From Legionella nagasakiensis (lineage in GTDB: Bacteria > Pseudomonadota > Gammaproteobacteria > Legionellales > Legionellaceae), in assembly GCF_900639915.1 (NCBI RefSeq), contig NZ_CAAAID010000003.1, forward strand, positions 124,001 through 188,000: a stretch of 64,000 nucleotides of DNA. The letters are read 5' to 3'. The notes beneath the pieces are model-generated. The model had not been told where the DNA came from. It did no database searches and saw only the letters and a list, made by a program, of their open reading frames with translations. Below are positions 18,304-28,219 of the stretch, piece after piece (positions within the stretch are counted from its first letter, which is position 1; the number at the start of each line of letters is the position of its first letter). The translations under genes and the position numbers were made by a program.

Positions 18304-19131
18304 ATGAAGCAAGTAATGACAAGACACGTTTTTATGATTTCAGATGGCACCGGTTTAACTGCAGAATCATTAGGCAATAGTTTACTGACCCAATTTGAGC
18401 AAATTAAATTTGAAAAACAAACGATGCCTTATATTGATTCCATCGAAAAAGCCAAAATTGTGATTAACCGATTAAATCAATGTTTTGCAGAAACAAGAAT
18501 CAAGCCGCTGGTCTTTATGACTCTGGTAAATCCTGAAATCAGCGCACACATAAAACAAGCAAATGCCTGTATTTTTGATCTTTTCAACACATTTCTTGCC
18601 CCCCTTGAACAAGAATTAAATATCAAATCCTCCTACACTGTTGGTCGGACCCATGGAGTGGCTAATACAAAATCTTACGATCAACGTATCGAAGCAGTAA
18701 ACTTTGCTCTGTCTCATGATGATGGCATAAAAACCAGCGATTATGATAAAGCAGATATTATTCTCATTGGAGTATCTCGCTGTGGAAAAACACCCAGCTG
18801 TTTATATATGGCATTACAATTTGGAATCCTCGCTGCGAACTATCCGTTTACAGAAGAAGAACTGTCAGAGTTTCATTTTCCTAACGTATTAAGGCCGTAT
18901 AAAAGCAAATTATTTGGCCTAACGATTGATGCCTCGCGACTGCATCAAATTCGTACAGAACGGCGTCCAAATAGCCAATACGCTTCCAGCGAGCAATGTC
19001 GCCTTGAAGTATCAGAAGTTGAAGCCATGTACTGCAGAGAACATATACCTTTTCTTAACTCAACACGTTACTCCATTGAAGAAATCACCACAAAAATTAT
19101 GGCAGCCGCGGGGCTTAAACGTAAGCTATAG
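18304..19131 (+). CDS. ppsR: PEP synthetase regulatory protein (kinase/pyrophosphorylase, DUF299)
   Basis: A 275-residue PpsR/YdiA protein, which uses ADP to phosphorylate and Pi to dephosphorylate phosphoenolpyruvate synthetase and so controls gluconeogenesis. The start VFMISDGTGLTAESLGNSLL and the P-loop ILIGVSRCGKTPSCLYMALQ are diagnostic. The ending MYCREHIPFLNSTRYSIEEI is also typical. The ATG at 18304 is chosen over a second at 18316 and an upstream in-frame start at 18259, since the extra residues do not resemble the family. Confidence 0.94.
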   Translation: MKQVMTRHVFMISDGTGLTAESLGNSLLTQFEQIKFEKQTMPYIDSIEKAKIVINRLNQCFAETRIKPLVFMTLVNPEISAHIKQANACIFDLFNTFLAPLEQELNIKSSYTVGRTHGVANTKSYDQRIEAVNFALSHDDGIKTSDYDKADIILIGVSRCGKTPSCLYMALQFGILAANYPFTEEELSEFHFPNVLRPYKSKLFGLTIDASRLHQIRTERRPNSQYASSEQCRLEVSEVEAMYCREHIPFLNSTRYSIEEITTKIMAAAGLKRKL

Positions 19132-19200
19132 GTCTAAAAACTTGCTATTTACAAATGACCTGCTAATCTTCGCCCATCGATTCGTCGCTTGAGGTAAGTT

Positions 19201-19986
19201 GTGCATAGTATTGAAATTTTTCAAATCGATGCCTTTACAGACAAAGTGTTTCATGGCAATCCTGCCGCTGTATGTTTACTAAAACATTGGCTGAATGATG
19301 AGCTGCTACAAGCCATTGCGGTTGAAAATAATTTATCAGAAACAGCGTTCATTATCGAAGCAAAAGAAGGTTATCAAATTCGTTGGTTCACACCAAATGG
19401 TGAAATCAATTTGTGTGGTCATGCAACGCTTGCCGCTGGTTTCTTGTTATTTGAATTAGGTAAAAGTAATAACAATACCATTCATTTTTCGAGCCTCAGC
19501 GGCTCCCTTGTGGTCGTGAAAAGAAATACCCGGTTCGTGATGGATTTTCCGCGTCTAAACTATGAGGCCATTCCATCACCTGAAACATTTACCCACTTGG
19601 TTGACAAATCAATCCGTGGCATTTTTACAAGTGATCTGGATTATCTCATCTTACTCTCAAATGAAAACGACGTCTTAAACGCCCAAGTTGATTTAAAATC
19701 ATTAGAGAAAATGCCTAAACGAGGCCTGATATTAACAGCCGAAAGTAACGACGCAGATTTTTATTCGCGCTGTTTTTATCCTAAACATCATATTCCTGAG
19801 GATCCAGTCACTGGCTCAGCTCACTGTGTATTAGCTCCCTTTTGGTCTGAGCGATTAAATAAAACGAGCCTTAGAGGACTGCAAGGGTCATTTCGTAAAG
19901 GCGAAGTATTATGTGACGTTTTTGCCGAACGTATTCATATATCAGGTCATTGCAAATGGTATTTTAAAGGTCATCTGGTCATTTAA
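19201..19986 (+). CDS. PhzF-family isomerase/epimerase
   Basis: A 261-residue PhzF-like protein (diaminopimelate-epimerase fold). The N-terminal IDAFTDKVFHGNPAAVCLL, the catalytic-Glu motif NNLSETAFI and the glycine-rich NGEINLCGHATLAAGF are clear, and the C-terminal DPVTGSAHCVLAPFW matches the second half of the pseudo-symmetric fold. Reactions vary in this family (isomerase in phenazine synthesis, other roles elsewhere) and no phenazine genes are present, so the substrate is unknown. The GTG start at 19201 is preceded by GAGGTAA. Confidence 0.9.
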   Translation: MHSIEIFQIDAFTDKVFHGNPAAVCLLKHWLNDELLQAIAVENNLSETAFIIEAKEGYQIRWFTPNGEINLCGHATLAAGFLLFELGKSNNNTIHFSSLSGSLVVVKRNTRFVMDFPRLNYEAIPSPETFTHLVDKSIRGIFTSDLDYLILLSNENDVLNAQVDLKSLEKMPKRGLILTAESNDADFYSRCFYPKHHIPEDPVTGSAHCVLAPFWSERLNKTSLRGLQGSFRKGEVLCDVFAERIHISGHCKWYFKGHLVI

Positions 19987-20050
19987 AGCGTGTTGCTATC
20001 CTAAAACCAGCATGATACAAATGCTTTTTTATTTCAAGGAGTGAACGTTA

Positions 20051-20935
20051 ATGCCGCATTCTATGGGGAAAACATTCCGAACGCTAATTAACACCCAAGC
20101 ACCAGTACAAGTGCTCGGTACCATTAACGCCTATTCAGCCATGCTTGCCGAACATGCCGGTGCCCAGGCCATTTATTTATCAGGAGCCGGCGTTGCCAAT
20201 GCCTCTTACGGCTTACCAGATTTGGGGATGACAGCCCTTGCAGAAGTACTTGAAGATGTACGACGTATTACTCAAGCCTGTTCTCTACCATTACTGGTAG
20301 ACGTGGACACTGGCTGGGGACATGCATTTAATATCGCCAGAACCGTTAAATTAATGGAACAAACCAACGTGGCTGCCATCCACATTGAAGATCAAGTGAT
20401 GGCCAAGCGCTGCGGACACCGCCCTAATAAAGCCATTGTATCCATGCAGGAAATGGGTGATCGCATCAAAGCTGCCGTTGACGCGCGTGTGGATGAACAT
20501 TTTGTCATTATGGCACGCACGGATGCCTTCGCCAATGAAGGGATGGACAGTGCCATAGAGCGCGCGTTATTTTATGTAGAATCTGGCGCGGATATGATTT
20601 TCCCTGAAGCGTTAACCACGCTCGCACAATATCAGGAATTTACCCAGCATTTAAAAGCGCCGGTGCTAGCCAATATTACTGAGTTTGGGAAAACGCCTTT
20701 GTTTACTCAGGATGAGTTAAAAGAAGTTGGGGTTCAACTCATTTTATACCCACTCAGCGCATTTCGCGCTATGTCTCATGCAGCACTTCATGTCTATCGC
20801 ACTATTCTTGAGCAAGGTACACAAAAAACAATGCTTGATAGGATGCAAACACGGGATGATCTATATAAAGTATTAAAATACCGTGACTTTGAAAAAACAC
20901 TAGATGAAATGAGGGGAGAGCAGGATGGTAAATAA
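20051..20935 (+). CDS. prpB: 2-methylisocitrate lyase
   Basis: A 294-residue enzyme of the isocitrate lyase/PEP mutase family that splits 2-methylisocitrate to pyruvate and succinate, the last step of the methylcitrate cycle. The catalytic loop [10 protein letters not shown] with the active-site Cys is present, as are the Mg-binding strand [16 protein letters not shown] and the IHIEDQ segment. The ATG follows AAGGAGTGAACGTTA. prpC follows with an 11-base overlap, so this is an operon head. Confidence 0.96.
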   Translation: MPHSMGKTFRTLINTQAPVQVLGTINAYSAMLAEHAGAQAIYLSGAGVANASYGLPDLGMTALAEVLEDVRRITQACSLPLLVDVDTGWGHAFNIARTVKLMEQTNVAAIHIEDQVMAKRCGHRPNKAIVSMQEMGDRIKAAVDARVDEHFVIMARTDAFANEGMDSAIERALFYVESGADMIFPEALTTLAQYQEFTQHLKAPVLANITEFGKTPLFTQDELKEVGVQLILYPLSAFRAMSHAALHVYRTILEQGTQKTMLDRMQTRDDLYKVLKYRDFEKTLDEMRGEQDGK

Positions 20936-22043
20936 ATCGACAGGACTGGCTGGCATCGTCGCCGGTCAATCAGCCATTGCGACCGTTGGACAAGAAGGAA
21001 AAGGGCTAAATTATCGTGGTTATTCAATTGATGACTTGGCTGGAAACGCCACCTTTGAAGAAGTTGCGTATCTTTTACTTTATGGCCAGCTTCCCACAAG
21101 TACCGAACTGGCCACCTATACTAATAAACTAATTGGTCTGCGTTCTTTACCTGAATCCTTGAAAAAAGTACTTAAACTCATTCCTAAAAAAACCCATCCC
21201 ATGGATGTGCTGCGTACGGGTTGTTCCTTATTAGGAAACCTTGAGCCAGAACATGAGTTTTCGCAACAATGCGATATCGCTGATCGACTTCTTGCCATTT
21301 TCCCTGGGATGCTTTGCTATTGGTACCTTTATCATCATCAAGATAAAGAAATCAGTGGCGAAAGTGATGAACAAAGTACGGGCGGACACTTTCTTGCACT
21401 GTTGCATGGCAAAAAACCTCTAAAATTACATCGTGATATGATGAATGTGTCTTTAATTCTTTATGCTGAACATGAATTTAATGCATCTACCTTTGCAGCA
21501 CGAGTAACCGCTGCGACATTATCTGATTTTTATTCGGCCATAACCAGTGCAATTGGCACACTACGTGGTCCATTGCATGGTGGTGCTAATGAAGCAGCTA
21601 TGGAATTGATTCAACGATTCAAAAATCCAGAAGAAGCCGAACAGCAATTAATGGTAATGCTGAAAAATAAAGCCAAAATCATGGGCTTTGGTCATCGTGT
21701 TTATAAGGATTGTGACCCACGCTCGGACATCATAAAAGCATGGTCCAAAAAGCTTGCCCAATCACAAGATGATATGTTGCTTTATAAAATTTCCGAACGT
21801 ATTGAAGAAGTCATGCGACGAGAGAAAAAATTATTCCCTAATCTCGATTTTTATAGCGCTTCGGCCTACCATTATTGCGGTATACCAACCCCGCTGTTCA
21901 CGCCGATTTTTGTCATGTCACGTATAACAGGCTGGTCTGCACATGTATTTGAACAACGAGCAGATAATCGCCTTATTCGTCCAACATCAGAATACATAGG
22001 GCCAGATCCGCGTCCGTACCTTGCCATCGATTCCAGAGGATAA
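20925..22043 (+). CDS. prpC: 2-methylcitrate synthase
   Basis: A 372-residue citrate-synthase-family enzyme condensing propionyl-CoA with oxaloacetate. The catalytic residues lie in [12 protein letters not shown] (His), [13 protein letters not shown] (His, Arg) and [14 protein letters not shown] (Asp). The short length and the N-terminal [16 protein letters not shown] are typical of PrpC rather than the hexameric GltA. It starts inside prpB and ends two bases before prpD. Confidence 0.95.
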   Translation: MVNKSTGLAGIVAGQSAIATVGQEGKGLNYRGYSIDDLAGNATFEEVAYLLLYGQLPTSTELATYTNKLIGLRSLPESLKKVLKLIPKKTHPMDVLRTGCSLLGNLEPEHEFSQQCDIADRLLAIFPGMLCYWYLYHHQDKEISGESDEQSTGGHFLALLHGKKPLKLHRDMMNVSLILYAEHEFNASTFAARVTAATLSDFYSAITSAIGTLRGPLHGGANEAAMELIQRFKNPEEAEQQLMVMLKNKAKIMGFGHRVYKDCDPRSDIIKAWSKKLAQSQDDMLLYKISERIEEVMRREKKLFPNLDFYSASAYHYCGIPTPLFTPIFVMSRITGWSAHVFEQRADNRLIRPTSEYIGPDPRPYLAIDSRG

Positions 22044-22045
22044 TC

Positions 22046-23494
22046 ATGAGTTCATTATTCGTAGAAACAAACATAAAACCGAACTATGACACAGTCATCA
22101 GTGATATTGCTGATTATGTATTAAATTATGATATTAATAGCCAGGAAGCTTATGAAACAGCCCGACTTTGCTTGATGGACACCTTGGGTTGTGGCCTCTT
22201 GGCACTTAATTTTCCTGAATGCATAAAATTACTGGGACCAGTCGTGCCAGGAGCCGTCTTAGCTGGTGGTGCCCGAGTCCCTGGAACTTCTTATGAGCTT
22301 GACCCCGTACAAGCTGCTTTTAACATTGGCACCATGATCCGATGGCTTGATTTCAATGATACCTGGCTTGCCGCTGAATGGGGGCACCCCTCCGATAATC
22401 TTGGCGCCATATTAGCTGTTTCGGATTATATCAGTCGCCAGAATATTAATAAAAAGGCAGACGCATTGACCATGCGTACGATCCTTACCGCAATGATTAA
22501 AGCCCATGAAATTCAAGGGTGTCTTGCTCTGGAAAACAGTTTCAATCGCGTTGGTCTGGATCATGTTATTTTAGTTAAGCTGGCCAGTGCCGCAGTAACA
22601 GCCATGCTTTTAGGGGGTGATAAAGTTCAAATTGAGCGAACCTTATCGCACGTTTTTGTTGATGGACAAAGTTTACGCACGTATCGCCACGCACCCAATA
22701 CAGGCTCACGCAAATCCTGGGCAGCCGGCGATGCTACCTCTCGAGCGGCGCGGCTTGCTCTCATTTGTGCTACGGGTGAAATGGGCTACCCTAGTGCTTT
22801 GACGGCTCCTAAATGGGGATTCTATGATGTATTGTTTTCAGGAAAGCCATTTAAATTTCAACGGCCTTATGGAAGCTATGTGATGGAAAATGTTTTATTC
22901 AAGCTATCCTATCCAGCTGAATTTCATGCACAAACCGCCGTTGAATGTGCCGTAGCATTACACCCTCAAATACAAGGCAGAATAGAAGATATTGCCCATA
23001 TTGAACTTACCACTCATGAATCGGCCATTCGTATTATCAGTAAAGAAGGCCCCCTTCATAATCCAGCTGATCGTGATCATTGTTTGCAATACATGGTCGC
23101 AATTGCCTTACTCCATGGTGATTTGCGTGCAGAACACTATGAAGATTCGGCCGCCGTGGATCCTCGTATTGATGCATTGCGCAAAAAAATGCATGTCCGT
23201 GAGAATGAACAATTTTCAAAAGATTATCTCAATCCCGAAAAACGTTCCATTGCCAACAGCATCAAGCTAATATTCAATGATGGTAGTGAAACAGATCTCA
23301 TAACGGTTGAGTATCCTATTGGCCATCGACGTCGACGTAAAGAAGGTGTACCCGTTTTACTTGCAAAATTCGAACATAATTTAAATACACGATTCTCTCC
23401 AGAAAAAGTTGAACAAATCATCCACTCAATGAGTGATCTTGAGAAGCTTGCTCAACAATCCGTGGTTGATTTTATGGCCATGTGGCAAATATGA
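22046..23494 (+). CDS. prpD: 2-methylcitrate dehydratase
   Basis: A 482-residue MmgE/PrpD-family protein that dehydrates 2-methylcitrate to 2-methylaconitate. The body contains [19 protein letters not shown], the [18 protein letters not shown] segment and [19 protein letters not shown], all typical of this family. It completes prpBCD; no prpR regulator or acnD/prpF is present, so hydration of methylaconitate would fall to an aconitase such as the one at 34780. The gene ends seven bases before the convergent mnmC. Confidence 0.95.
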   Translation: MSSLFVETNIKPNYDTVISDIADYVLNYDINSQEAYETARLCLMDTLGCGLLALNFPECIKLLGPVVPGAVLAGGARVPGTSYELDPVQAAFNIGTMIRWLDFNDTWLAAEWGHPSDNLGAILAVSDYISRQNINKKADALTMRTILTAMIKAHEIQGCLALENSFNRVGLDHVILVKLASAAVTAMLLGGDKVQIERTLSHVFVDGQSLRTYRHAPNTGSRKSWAAGDATSRAARLALICATGEMGYPSALTAPKWGFYDVLFSGKPFKFQRPYGSYVMENVLFKLSYPAEFHAQTAVECAVALHPQIQGRIEDIAHIELTTHESAIRIISKEGPLHNPADRDHCLQYMVAIALLHGDLRAEHYEDSAAVDPRIDALRKKMHVRENEQFSKDYLNPEKRSIANSIKLIFNDGSETDLITVEYPIGHRRRRKEGVPVLLAKFEHNLNTRFSPEKVEQIIHSMSDLEKLAQQSVVDFMAMWQI

Positions 23495-23500
23495 CATGCC

Positions 23501-25516
23501 CTAAGTCTTATTTCTGCTGCGAATAATCTCTCGACGCAAAAATCTTGCAGGCGATATGGCCTGAATTAATCGGCGCGGTAAACAATCTGGCTCATGATTT
23601 ATCATAGACGCCAACCATTCCGCGCTGATAGGAACGGAGGTCAATCCGCGTGAGCCAAAACCAGTACAAACATATAATCCAGGCAAACAGGGTCCCGGAA
23701 AAGGCAGCCAGCCTTGAGCGTTACTTGCCAGCTTAGCAAACTGTTGCTTAAACGACTCAGGATCAGCGACTGGTCCTACTAAAGGCAAATAATCAGGAGT
23801 CGCTGCGCGAACCGCCGACCAATGACTGATAATATCCTTAGACCAAATTAATTCGCTGGGCAATTTATCCAGCCTAGCCAAATTATTTTCATCATCAGCT
23901 TTTTGACACTCCGCGTCTGTCGAACCTAAATGATACGTAGCCCCCAAATAATGCCCCCCTTCCCATGCTGGTAAGATATGTCCTTCCGCACATAATGGCA
24001 TTTTTAACTTGGAACTTGCCTCATTCTTTTGAATGACAGTCATTTGGCCGCGGATCGGTTTTAAAGGAAGATGGCGGGTTTGATAAAACTGGTTAGCATG
24101 ATGCCCATTTGCAATAATCAACACCTCAGCATGATATTGACCAGTGCTCCATTCCCCATTTGTATAATGCAAAGCATTTACTTTATGACCACCTACCCAA
24201 TTGATTTGTTCCATCTCAATCAGGAATTGACATAAAGTAAATGAATCAATCCAACCGGAGTGAGGAATAAATAGCCCGTCTGATTCTAAGGTTATTCCAG
24301 CAAGCATCGAAGCCTGTTGTTTATCGACTAATCGACCCAGTTCGGGATAATCAGTTAGCCAGGCGCTTAAGCCTGCTTGAATGGCTTGCTCCTTAGAATC
24401 ACAGGCTAATTGTAAGAGGCCAGACAAATGCCCATCAACACGCGGATTCAAGAGTGTTTTATAAGCTCGAATTGCGAATACATAAGCCGTTAGCATAAAT
24501 TCAGTGAGAGGAGAACGATAAGAAGATATTTTAGGGTATAAGACCGCCTGCCGGTTCCCTGAAGCCCCTCTTCCTGCTTGCTCCTGTTCATCAAGCAGGG
24601 TCACTTTCCAGCCCCGTCGAGCCAAAGCATGGGCAGAATAACATCCCGCAAGCCCTCCGCCCAACACAATGGCATGCCGATTTTTAACGAGGTTTACCGA
24701 GCTTGCATGCCATGGCGTGGAACGAGAAACCTGCCTTGTAGTCGGTAGAATTGGTTGATCGAATCTGGCAGAAATCATCTCTCTTTTGCAACCATATCCC
24801 GGCTTTTTAACCACCGTAAAACCTGCTGCCTGTAAGCCGCGTTTTACTACCCCTGCCGCTGAAAAAGTTGCTAATGTGGCGTTTCTTTTGGACAATCTGC
24901 CCATGACTGCGAATAACTTTTCGCACCACATATCGGGATTTTTTTGTGGGGAAAACCCATCAAGAAACCAAGCGTCAATGGAAACTCGACGTAATTGTTT
25001 CTCAACAACAGCATCGCCGCAAACTAATAATTGATCATAACAAATGAACGCATCACCCAGCATTAATATTAAATTTACCCGTCTTTGTTCAAACGACAAT
25101 AAATGAAATCCAGGCGTCAAAATGGGATAACTCTCTAATAAAGCGTAGGATTGCTCTGATAGTGCAGGCCATAAAGCCAAGCATTTTAATAAATCATCAC
25201 GAGTTAGGGGATGTTTTTCACAAGATATAAAATAAAGATTCGCTGATTTTGGCGCATGCGCTTGCCACAAAGACCATGTTAATAAAAAGTTCAAACCACT
25301 GCCAAAACCCGTTTCAGCGATAATAAATTGACTGCTTTGCTCACAAGGCAATCTTTTCCACCGTTCTAGCAGTTGATTTCCATGGATAAAAACATGAAGT
25401 GCTTCTTGCAAACCATTTTCAGTAGAAAAATAAATATCTTCAAATGCACGCGCATAAGGTAACCCTGATTTCCAAGTAATCTTGGCAGGAATTATTGCTT
25501 CAAAAAGAGTACTCAC
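23501..25516 (-). CDS. mnmC: Bifunctional tRNA (mnm5s2U34) methyltransferase/FAD oxidoreductase MnmC
   Basis: A 671-residue fusion that completes mnm5s2U at the wobble position of several tRNAs. Residues 1-240 are the SAM methyltransferase domain, with ETGFGSGLNFLLTW and DAWFLDGFSPQKNPDMW. From about residue 265 the FAD-dependent demodification domain begins with the dinucleotide-binding motif VLGGGLAGCYSAHALARRGW, then GRGASGNRQAVLYPK, and ends with VCTGFGSRGLTSVPISAEWL. It stands convergent to prpD. Confidence 0.96.
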   Translation of the reverse strand: MSTLFEAIIPAKITWKSGLPYARAFEDIYFSTENGLQEALHVFIHGNQLLERWKRLPCEQSSQFIIAETGFGSGLNFLLTWSLWQAHAPKSANLYFISCEKHPLTRDDLLKCLALWPALSEQSYALLESYPILTPGFHLLSFEQRRVNLILMLGDAFICYDQLLVCGDAVVEKQLRRVSIDAWFLDGFSPQKNPDMWCEKLFAVMGRLSKRNATLATFSAAGVVKRGLQAAGFTVVKKPGYGCKREMISARFDQPILPTTRQVSRSTPWHASSVNLVKNRHAIVLGGGLAGCYSAHALARRGWKVTLLDEQEQAGRGASGNRQAVLYPKISSYRSPLTEFMLTAYVFAIRAYKTLLNPRVDGHLSGLLQLACDSKEQAIQAGLSAWLTDYPELGRLVDKQQASMLAGITLESDGLFIPHSGWIDSFTLCQFLIEMEQINWVGGHKVNALHYTNGEWSTGQYHAEVLIIANGHHANQFYQTRHLPLKPIRGQMTVIQKNEASSKLKMPLCAEGHILPAWEGGHYLGATYHLGSTDAECQKADDENNLARLDKLPSELIWSKDIISHWSAVRAATPDYLPLVGPVADPESFKQQFAKLASNAQGWLPFPGPCLPGLYVCTGFGSRGLTSVPISAEWLASMINHEPDCLPRRLIQAISPARFLRREIIRSRNKT

Positions 25517-25763
25517 CCTGAATATCCAAATTGCACTACAAAAATTACTTAATTACTTCTTACTGTCTAGTGTTTGTAAACAGATCCCAGGCTAAACGCA
25601 TCTAATTATTGAGCAGAAAAGGCCTTTCTTTTACCGACTTGCTGTGCTTTATGCACAGCATCCATACGATCTCGTATCAAGAGGTTGGATTCTACACATA
25701 AAGGGAATGGCATTTTGATTTTAAGTGATCCTATTAGTGCGTTTAGATCCTAAACAAGTTATA
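25517..25763. other. Intergenic region between hemL and mnmC
   Basis: A 247-base gap. A weak 35-codon minus-strand ORF at 25606-25713 has no convincing ribosome binding site. CTAAACGCA at 25592-25600 recurs inverted at 25738-25746, so a decayed small element is possible. No real gene can be supported. Confidence 0.4.
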
Positions 25764-27053
25764 TCAAACCAGTTGCTGCAAAACGTATTCGGCTGCCTTT
25801 TGTGTACGATGAATGTCCTGTTGCTGGTGTTCGCTGGAAACAAAACCCGCTTCATACATGGAGGGAGCAAAATAAACACCTTGTTGCAACATACCATGGA
25901 AAAACGCTTTAAAGCGTTTTTCATCAGACGAAGCAACATCCGAATAATCATTAACTTCATTCAAACCGTTAAAGCAAAAACCAAACATGCCGCCAAGCGA
26001 AGAGGCACAAAAAGAAATATTGAATGATTCAGCAACGTCTTTTAAGGCGTGAATTAAAGCAGCAGAAGTATTTCCCAAACGCTGATAAAAATCAGGCTGA
26101 CTCTCCAGTTCAGATAAAGTTGCTAATCCTGCCGCCATGGCCAAAGGATTACCAGACAGAGTACCAGCCTGATACACAGGACCTTCCGGTGCGAGTTGAT
26201 TCATAATGGATGCTTTACCACCCACAGCCCCTACTGGCATCCCTCCACCAATCACTTTACCGAGCGTCGTTAAATCGGGAGTCACTTGATAATATTGCTG
26301 TGCCCCGCCTAAAGCAATGCGAAAACCAGTCATGACTTCATCAAATATTAACAGCGCCCCATACGCATCACATAGCTCTCGCAAGCCCTGTAAAAAACCA
26401 GGTTTTGGTAAAACAAATCCCATATTGCCGGCAATCGGCTCCAAAATCACACCAGCAATATCATTTGGATACTGCTCAAATAAAGCGGCTACCTGTTCTA
26501 AATGATTAAAATTCGCTGTTAATGTATGTTCAGTAATACTTGCAGGAATTCCCGGTGTCGCCGGAATTCCTAAGGTAAGTACCCCCGAGCCTGCCTTTAC
26601 CAACAGGCTGTCGTTATGGCCATGATAACATCCATTAAATTTAATAATTTTATTTCTATTTGTATAACCTCTTGCCAAACGAATGGCTGTCATGGTGGCT
26701 TCGGTTCCAGAATTTACCATGCGAATCTTTTCAATAGTAGGCATCAAAGAAGTAATTTTTTTTGCCAGTTTGATCTCAAGTTCCGTAGGAGCACCAAAAC
26801 TCATGCCCATATGCAAAACCTCCTCCACAGCCGCAATTACTTTGGGATGACAATGGCCAAGAATTAACGGCCCCCACGAGCCTACGTAATCAATGTATTG
26901 ATTATTATCAACATCAATTAAATAAGCGCCTTTTCCTTGTTTAAAAAATAGAGGCTCCCCTCCCACTCCCTTAAATGCTCTTACCGGTGAATTAACACCG
27001 CCTGGAATAATGGCCTGAGCTTTTTTAAACAATTCCTGTGAGTGACTCATCAT
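25764..27053 (-). CDS. hemL: Glutamate-1-semialdehyde 2,1-aminomutase
   Basis: A 429-residue fold-type I PLP enzyme that makes 5-aminolevulinate in the C5 haem pathway. Motifs are [19 protein letters not shown] at the N-terminus, the [18 protein letters not shown] cofactor-binding region, [13 protein letters not shown], and the PLP lysine in [18 protein letters not shown]. It is transcribed away from the rubredoxin gene. With hemJ nearby, haem functions cluster around the mobile cassette. Confidence 0.97.
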   Translation of the reverse strand: MMSHSQELFKKAQAIIPGGVNSPVRAFKGVGGEPLFFKQGKGAYLIDVDNNQYIDYVGSWGPLILGHCHPKVIAAVEEVLHMGMSFGAPTELEIKLAKKITSLMPTIEKIRMVNSGTEATMTAIRLARGYTNRNKIIKFNGCYHGHNDSLLVKAGSGVLTLGIPATPGIPASITEHTLTANFNHLEQVAALFEQYPNDIAGVILEPIAGNMGFVLPKPGFLQGLRELCDAYGALLIFDEVMTGFRIALGGAQQYYQVTPDLTTLGKVIGGGMPVGAVGGKASIMNQLAPEGPVYQAGTLSGNPLAMAAGLATLSELESQPDFYQRLGNTSAALIHALKDVAESFNISFCASSLGGMFGFCFNGLNEVNDYSDVASSDEKRFKAFFHGMLQQGVYFAPSMYEAGFVSSEHQQQDIHRTQKAAEYVLQQLV

Positions 27054-27229
27054 AACTCTCGTGTCAAATCATATGAATGCAAAGTTTACAATCATTACAG
27101 CAAGACAAACAAGTCTGTAATGCATCTCGCATTTAGAGTTCACAAACAAGAGATTTTTACAGATATGCTCTTCTGTTCTTTACATAAGCCTCTTGAGTGG
27201 CTAAATTACACTCTTTTTAATATTGAGCA

Positions 27230-27412
27230 ATGAAGATGCAGCCTTATAAAAAATATATTTGTGTCATTTGTGGTTTTATCTATGATGAATCTGAGGGCTG
27301 GCCTGAAGACGGCATAGAACCTGGTACGCGATGGGAAGACGTTCCTGAAAATTGGTTTTGTCCCGATTGTGGTGCTGGAAAAGAAGATTTTGAAATGGTA
27401 GAAATGCATTGA
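27230..27412 (+). CDS. rubA: Rubredoxin
   Basis: A 60-residue one-iron electron carrier. The two Fe-binding CxxC knuckles are [18 protein letters not shown] and [16 protein letters not shown], in the normal spacing. Its partner cannot be told from the neighbours. Its stop lies eight bases before the target duplication of the mobile cassette, so before that insertion it was probably a close convergent neighbour of hemJ. Confidence 0.96.
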   Translation: MKMQPYKKYICVICGFIYDESEGWPEDGIEPGTRWEDVPENWFCPDCGAGKEDFEMVEMH

Positions 27413-27419
27413 GTTTCTT

Positions 27420-27425
27420 GATCTT
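27420..27425. repeat. Left 6-base target-site duplication (GATCTT)
   Basis: GATCTT abuts the outer edge of the left inverted repeat and recurs in the same orientation at 30107-30112 directly outside the right repeat. This is the arrangement expected after a transposition. Confidence 0.7.
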
Positions 27426-27448
27426 GGGTTTTACCACATATCCAGCCC
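27426..27448 (+). repeat. Left terminal inverted repeat of the cassette
   Basis: A 23-base sequence beginning GGGTTTTACC and ending ATATCCAGCCC. It matches the reverse complement of 30084-30106 with a single mismatch (position 11, A versus G). Confidence 0.8.
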
Positions 27449-27599
27449 TTCAATATCCTGAGTAAAATCATATTCCCATGCAAATTGACATAATGCCAGA
27501 TTAAAGTCGATCTATTGCGAATAATGGTGAGTAGTGTTTTCCTGCTTTCTTCATCCTCTAACAGAATTACAAAAACAATGACAATTGGGTGAAATTTGC

Positions 27600-28219
27600 A
27601 TGATTTATGGATATGTTCGGGTGAGCACACAAGAGCAAAACGTTGACAGCCAGAAAAACATCATCAGTCGCTATTGCGTTGACCAAAAAATGATGGTTGA
27701 TGAGTGGATAGTATTGGAAATGTCTTCCCGTAAATCTACATCCCTACGCCGCATCGATGAGCTGTTAAATAAATTGCAACATGGCGATATTATTATTGCT
27801 TATGAATTATCAAGGCTTGGACGCTCCATCAAGGAAACGCTGAATACCATAGAAACGATTATTCAGGAAAAACAGGCAAGATTAATTTTAATTAAGCAAA
27901 ATTTAGATTTAAATCCAACCGCAAAGAATCATATAACCAACAAAGTGCTCATCACTATTTTTTCCATGCTGGCGGAGCTGGAGCGAGATTTTATTTCTGA
28001 GCGAACAAAAGAAGGACTACGCGCACGAGTTGCGAAAGGAATAAACCAGGTAAACCGAAGGGAGTCATCCAGGCATCCATGTATGATAAAGACAAGGAAA
28101 AAATTCTGCATCTCTACAAACTTGGTGTGCCCATTCAAAAAATTATCGATACCCACTTGGGCTATGGTAAATATTTATCGCTTAAAGCCTATATCAATAA
28201 AATTAAAAGGCAAATATGA
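27600..28219 (+). pseudogene. Serine recombinase/resolvase with C-terminal frameshift
   Basis: A resolvase-type recombinase. The N-terminus IYGYVRVSTQEQNVDSQ holds the catalytic Ser at residue 9, and YELSRLGRSIKETL and MLAELERDFISERTKEGLRARVAKG match the catalytic core. At 28043-28045 one base seems missing in an A run (AAA, expected AAAA). Inserting one A restores GKPKGVIQASMYDKDKEKIL and a normal DNA-binding tail ending at 28219, overlapping the next ATG as ATGA. As read, the frame runs to 28226 with an unrelated tail, so DNA binding is probably lost unless the base is a sequencing error or translation slips. ATG 27600 is used. Confidence 0.82.

Noticed and set aside
25606..25713. 35-codon minus-strand ORF between mnmC and hemL
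   Set aside because: No ribosome binding site near the ATG, no recognisable composition, and it lies within an imperfect inverted repeat; chance is more likely.
25592..25746. Imperfect inverted repeat CTAAACGCA around this gap as a mini-element
   Set aside because: Only nine bases match without gaps and there is no target duplication.
27449..27599. A defined res site for the serine recombinase
   Set aside because: No clear paired 12-base inverted subsites could be made out by eye.
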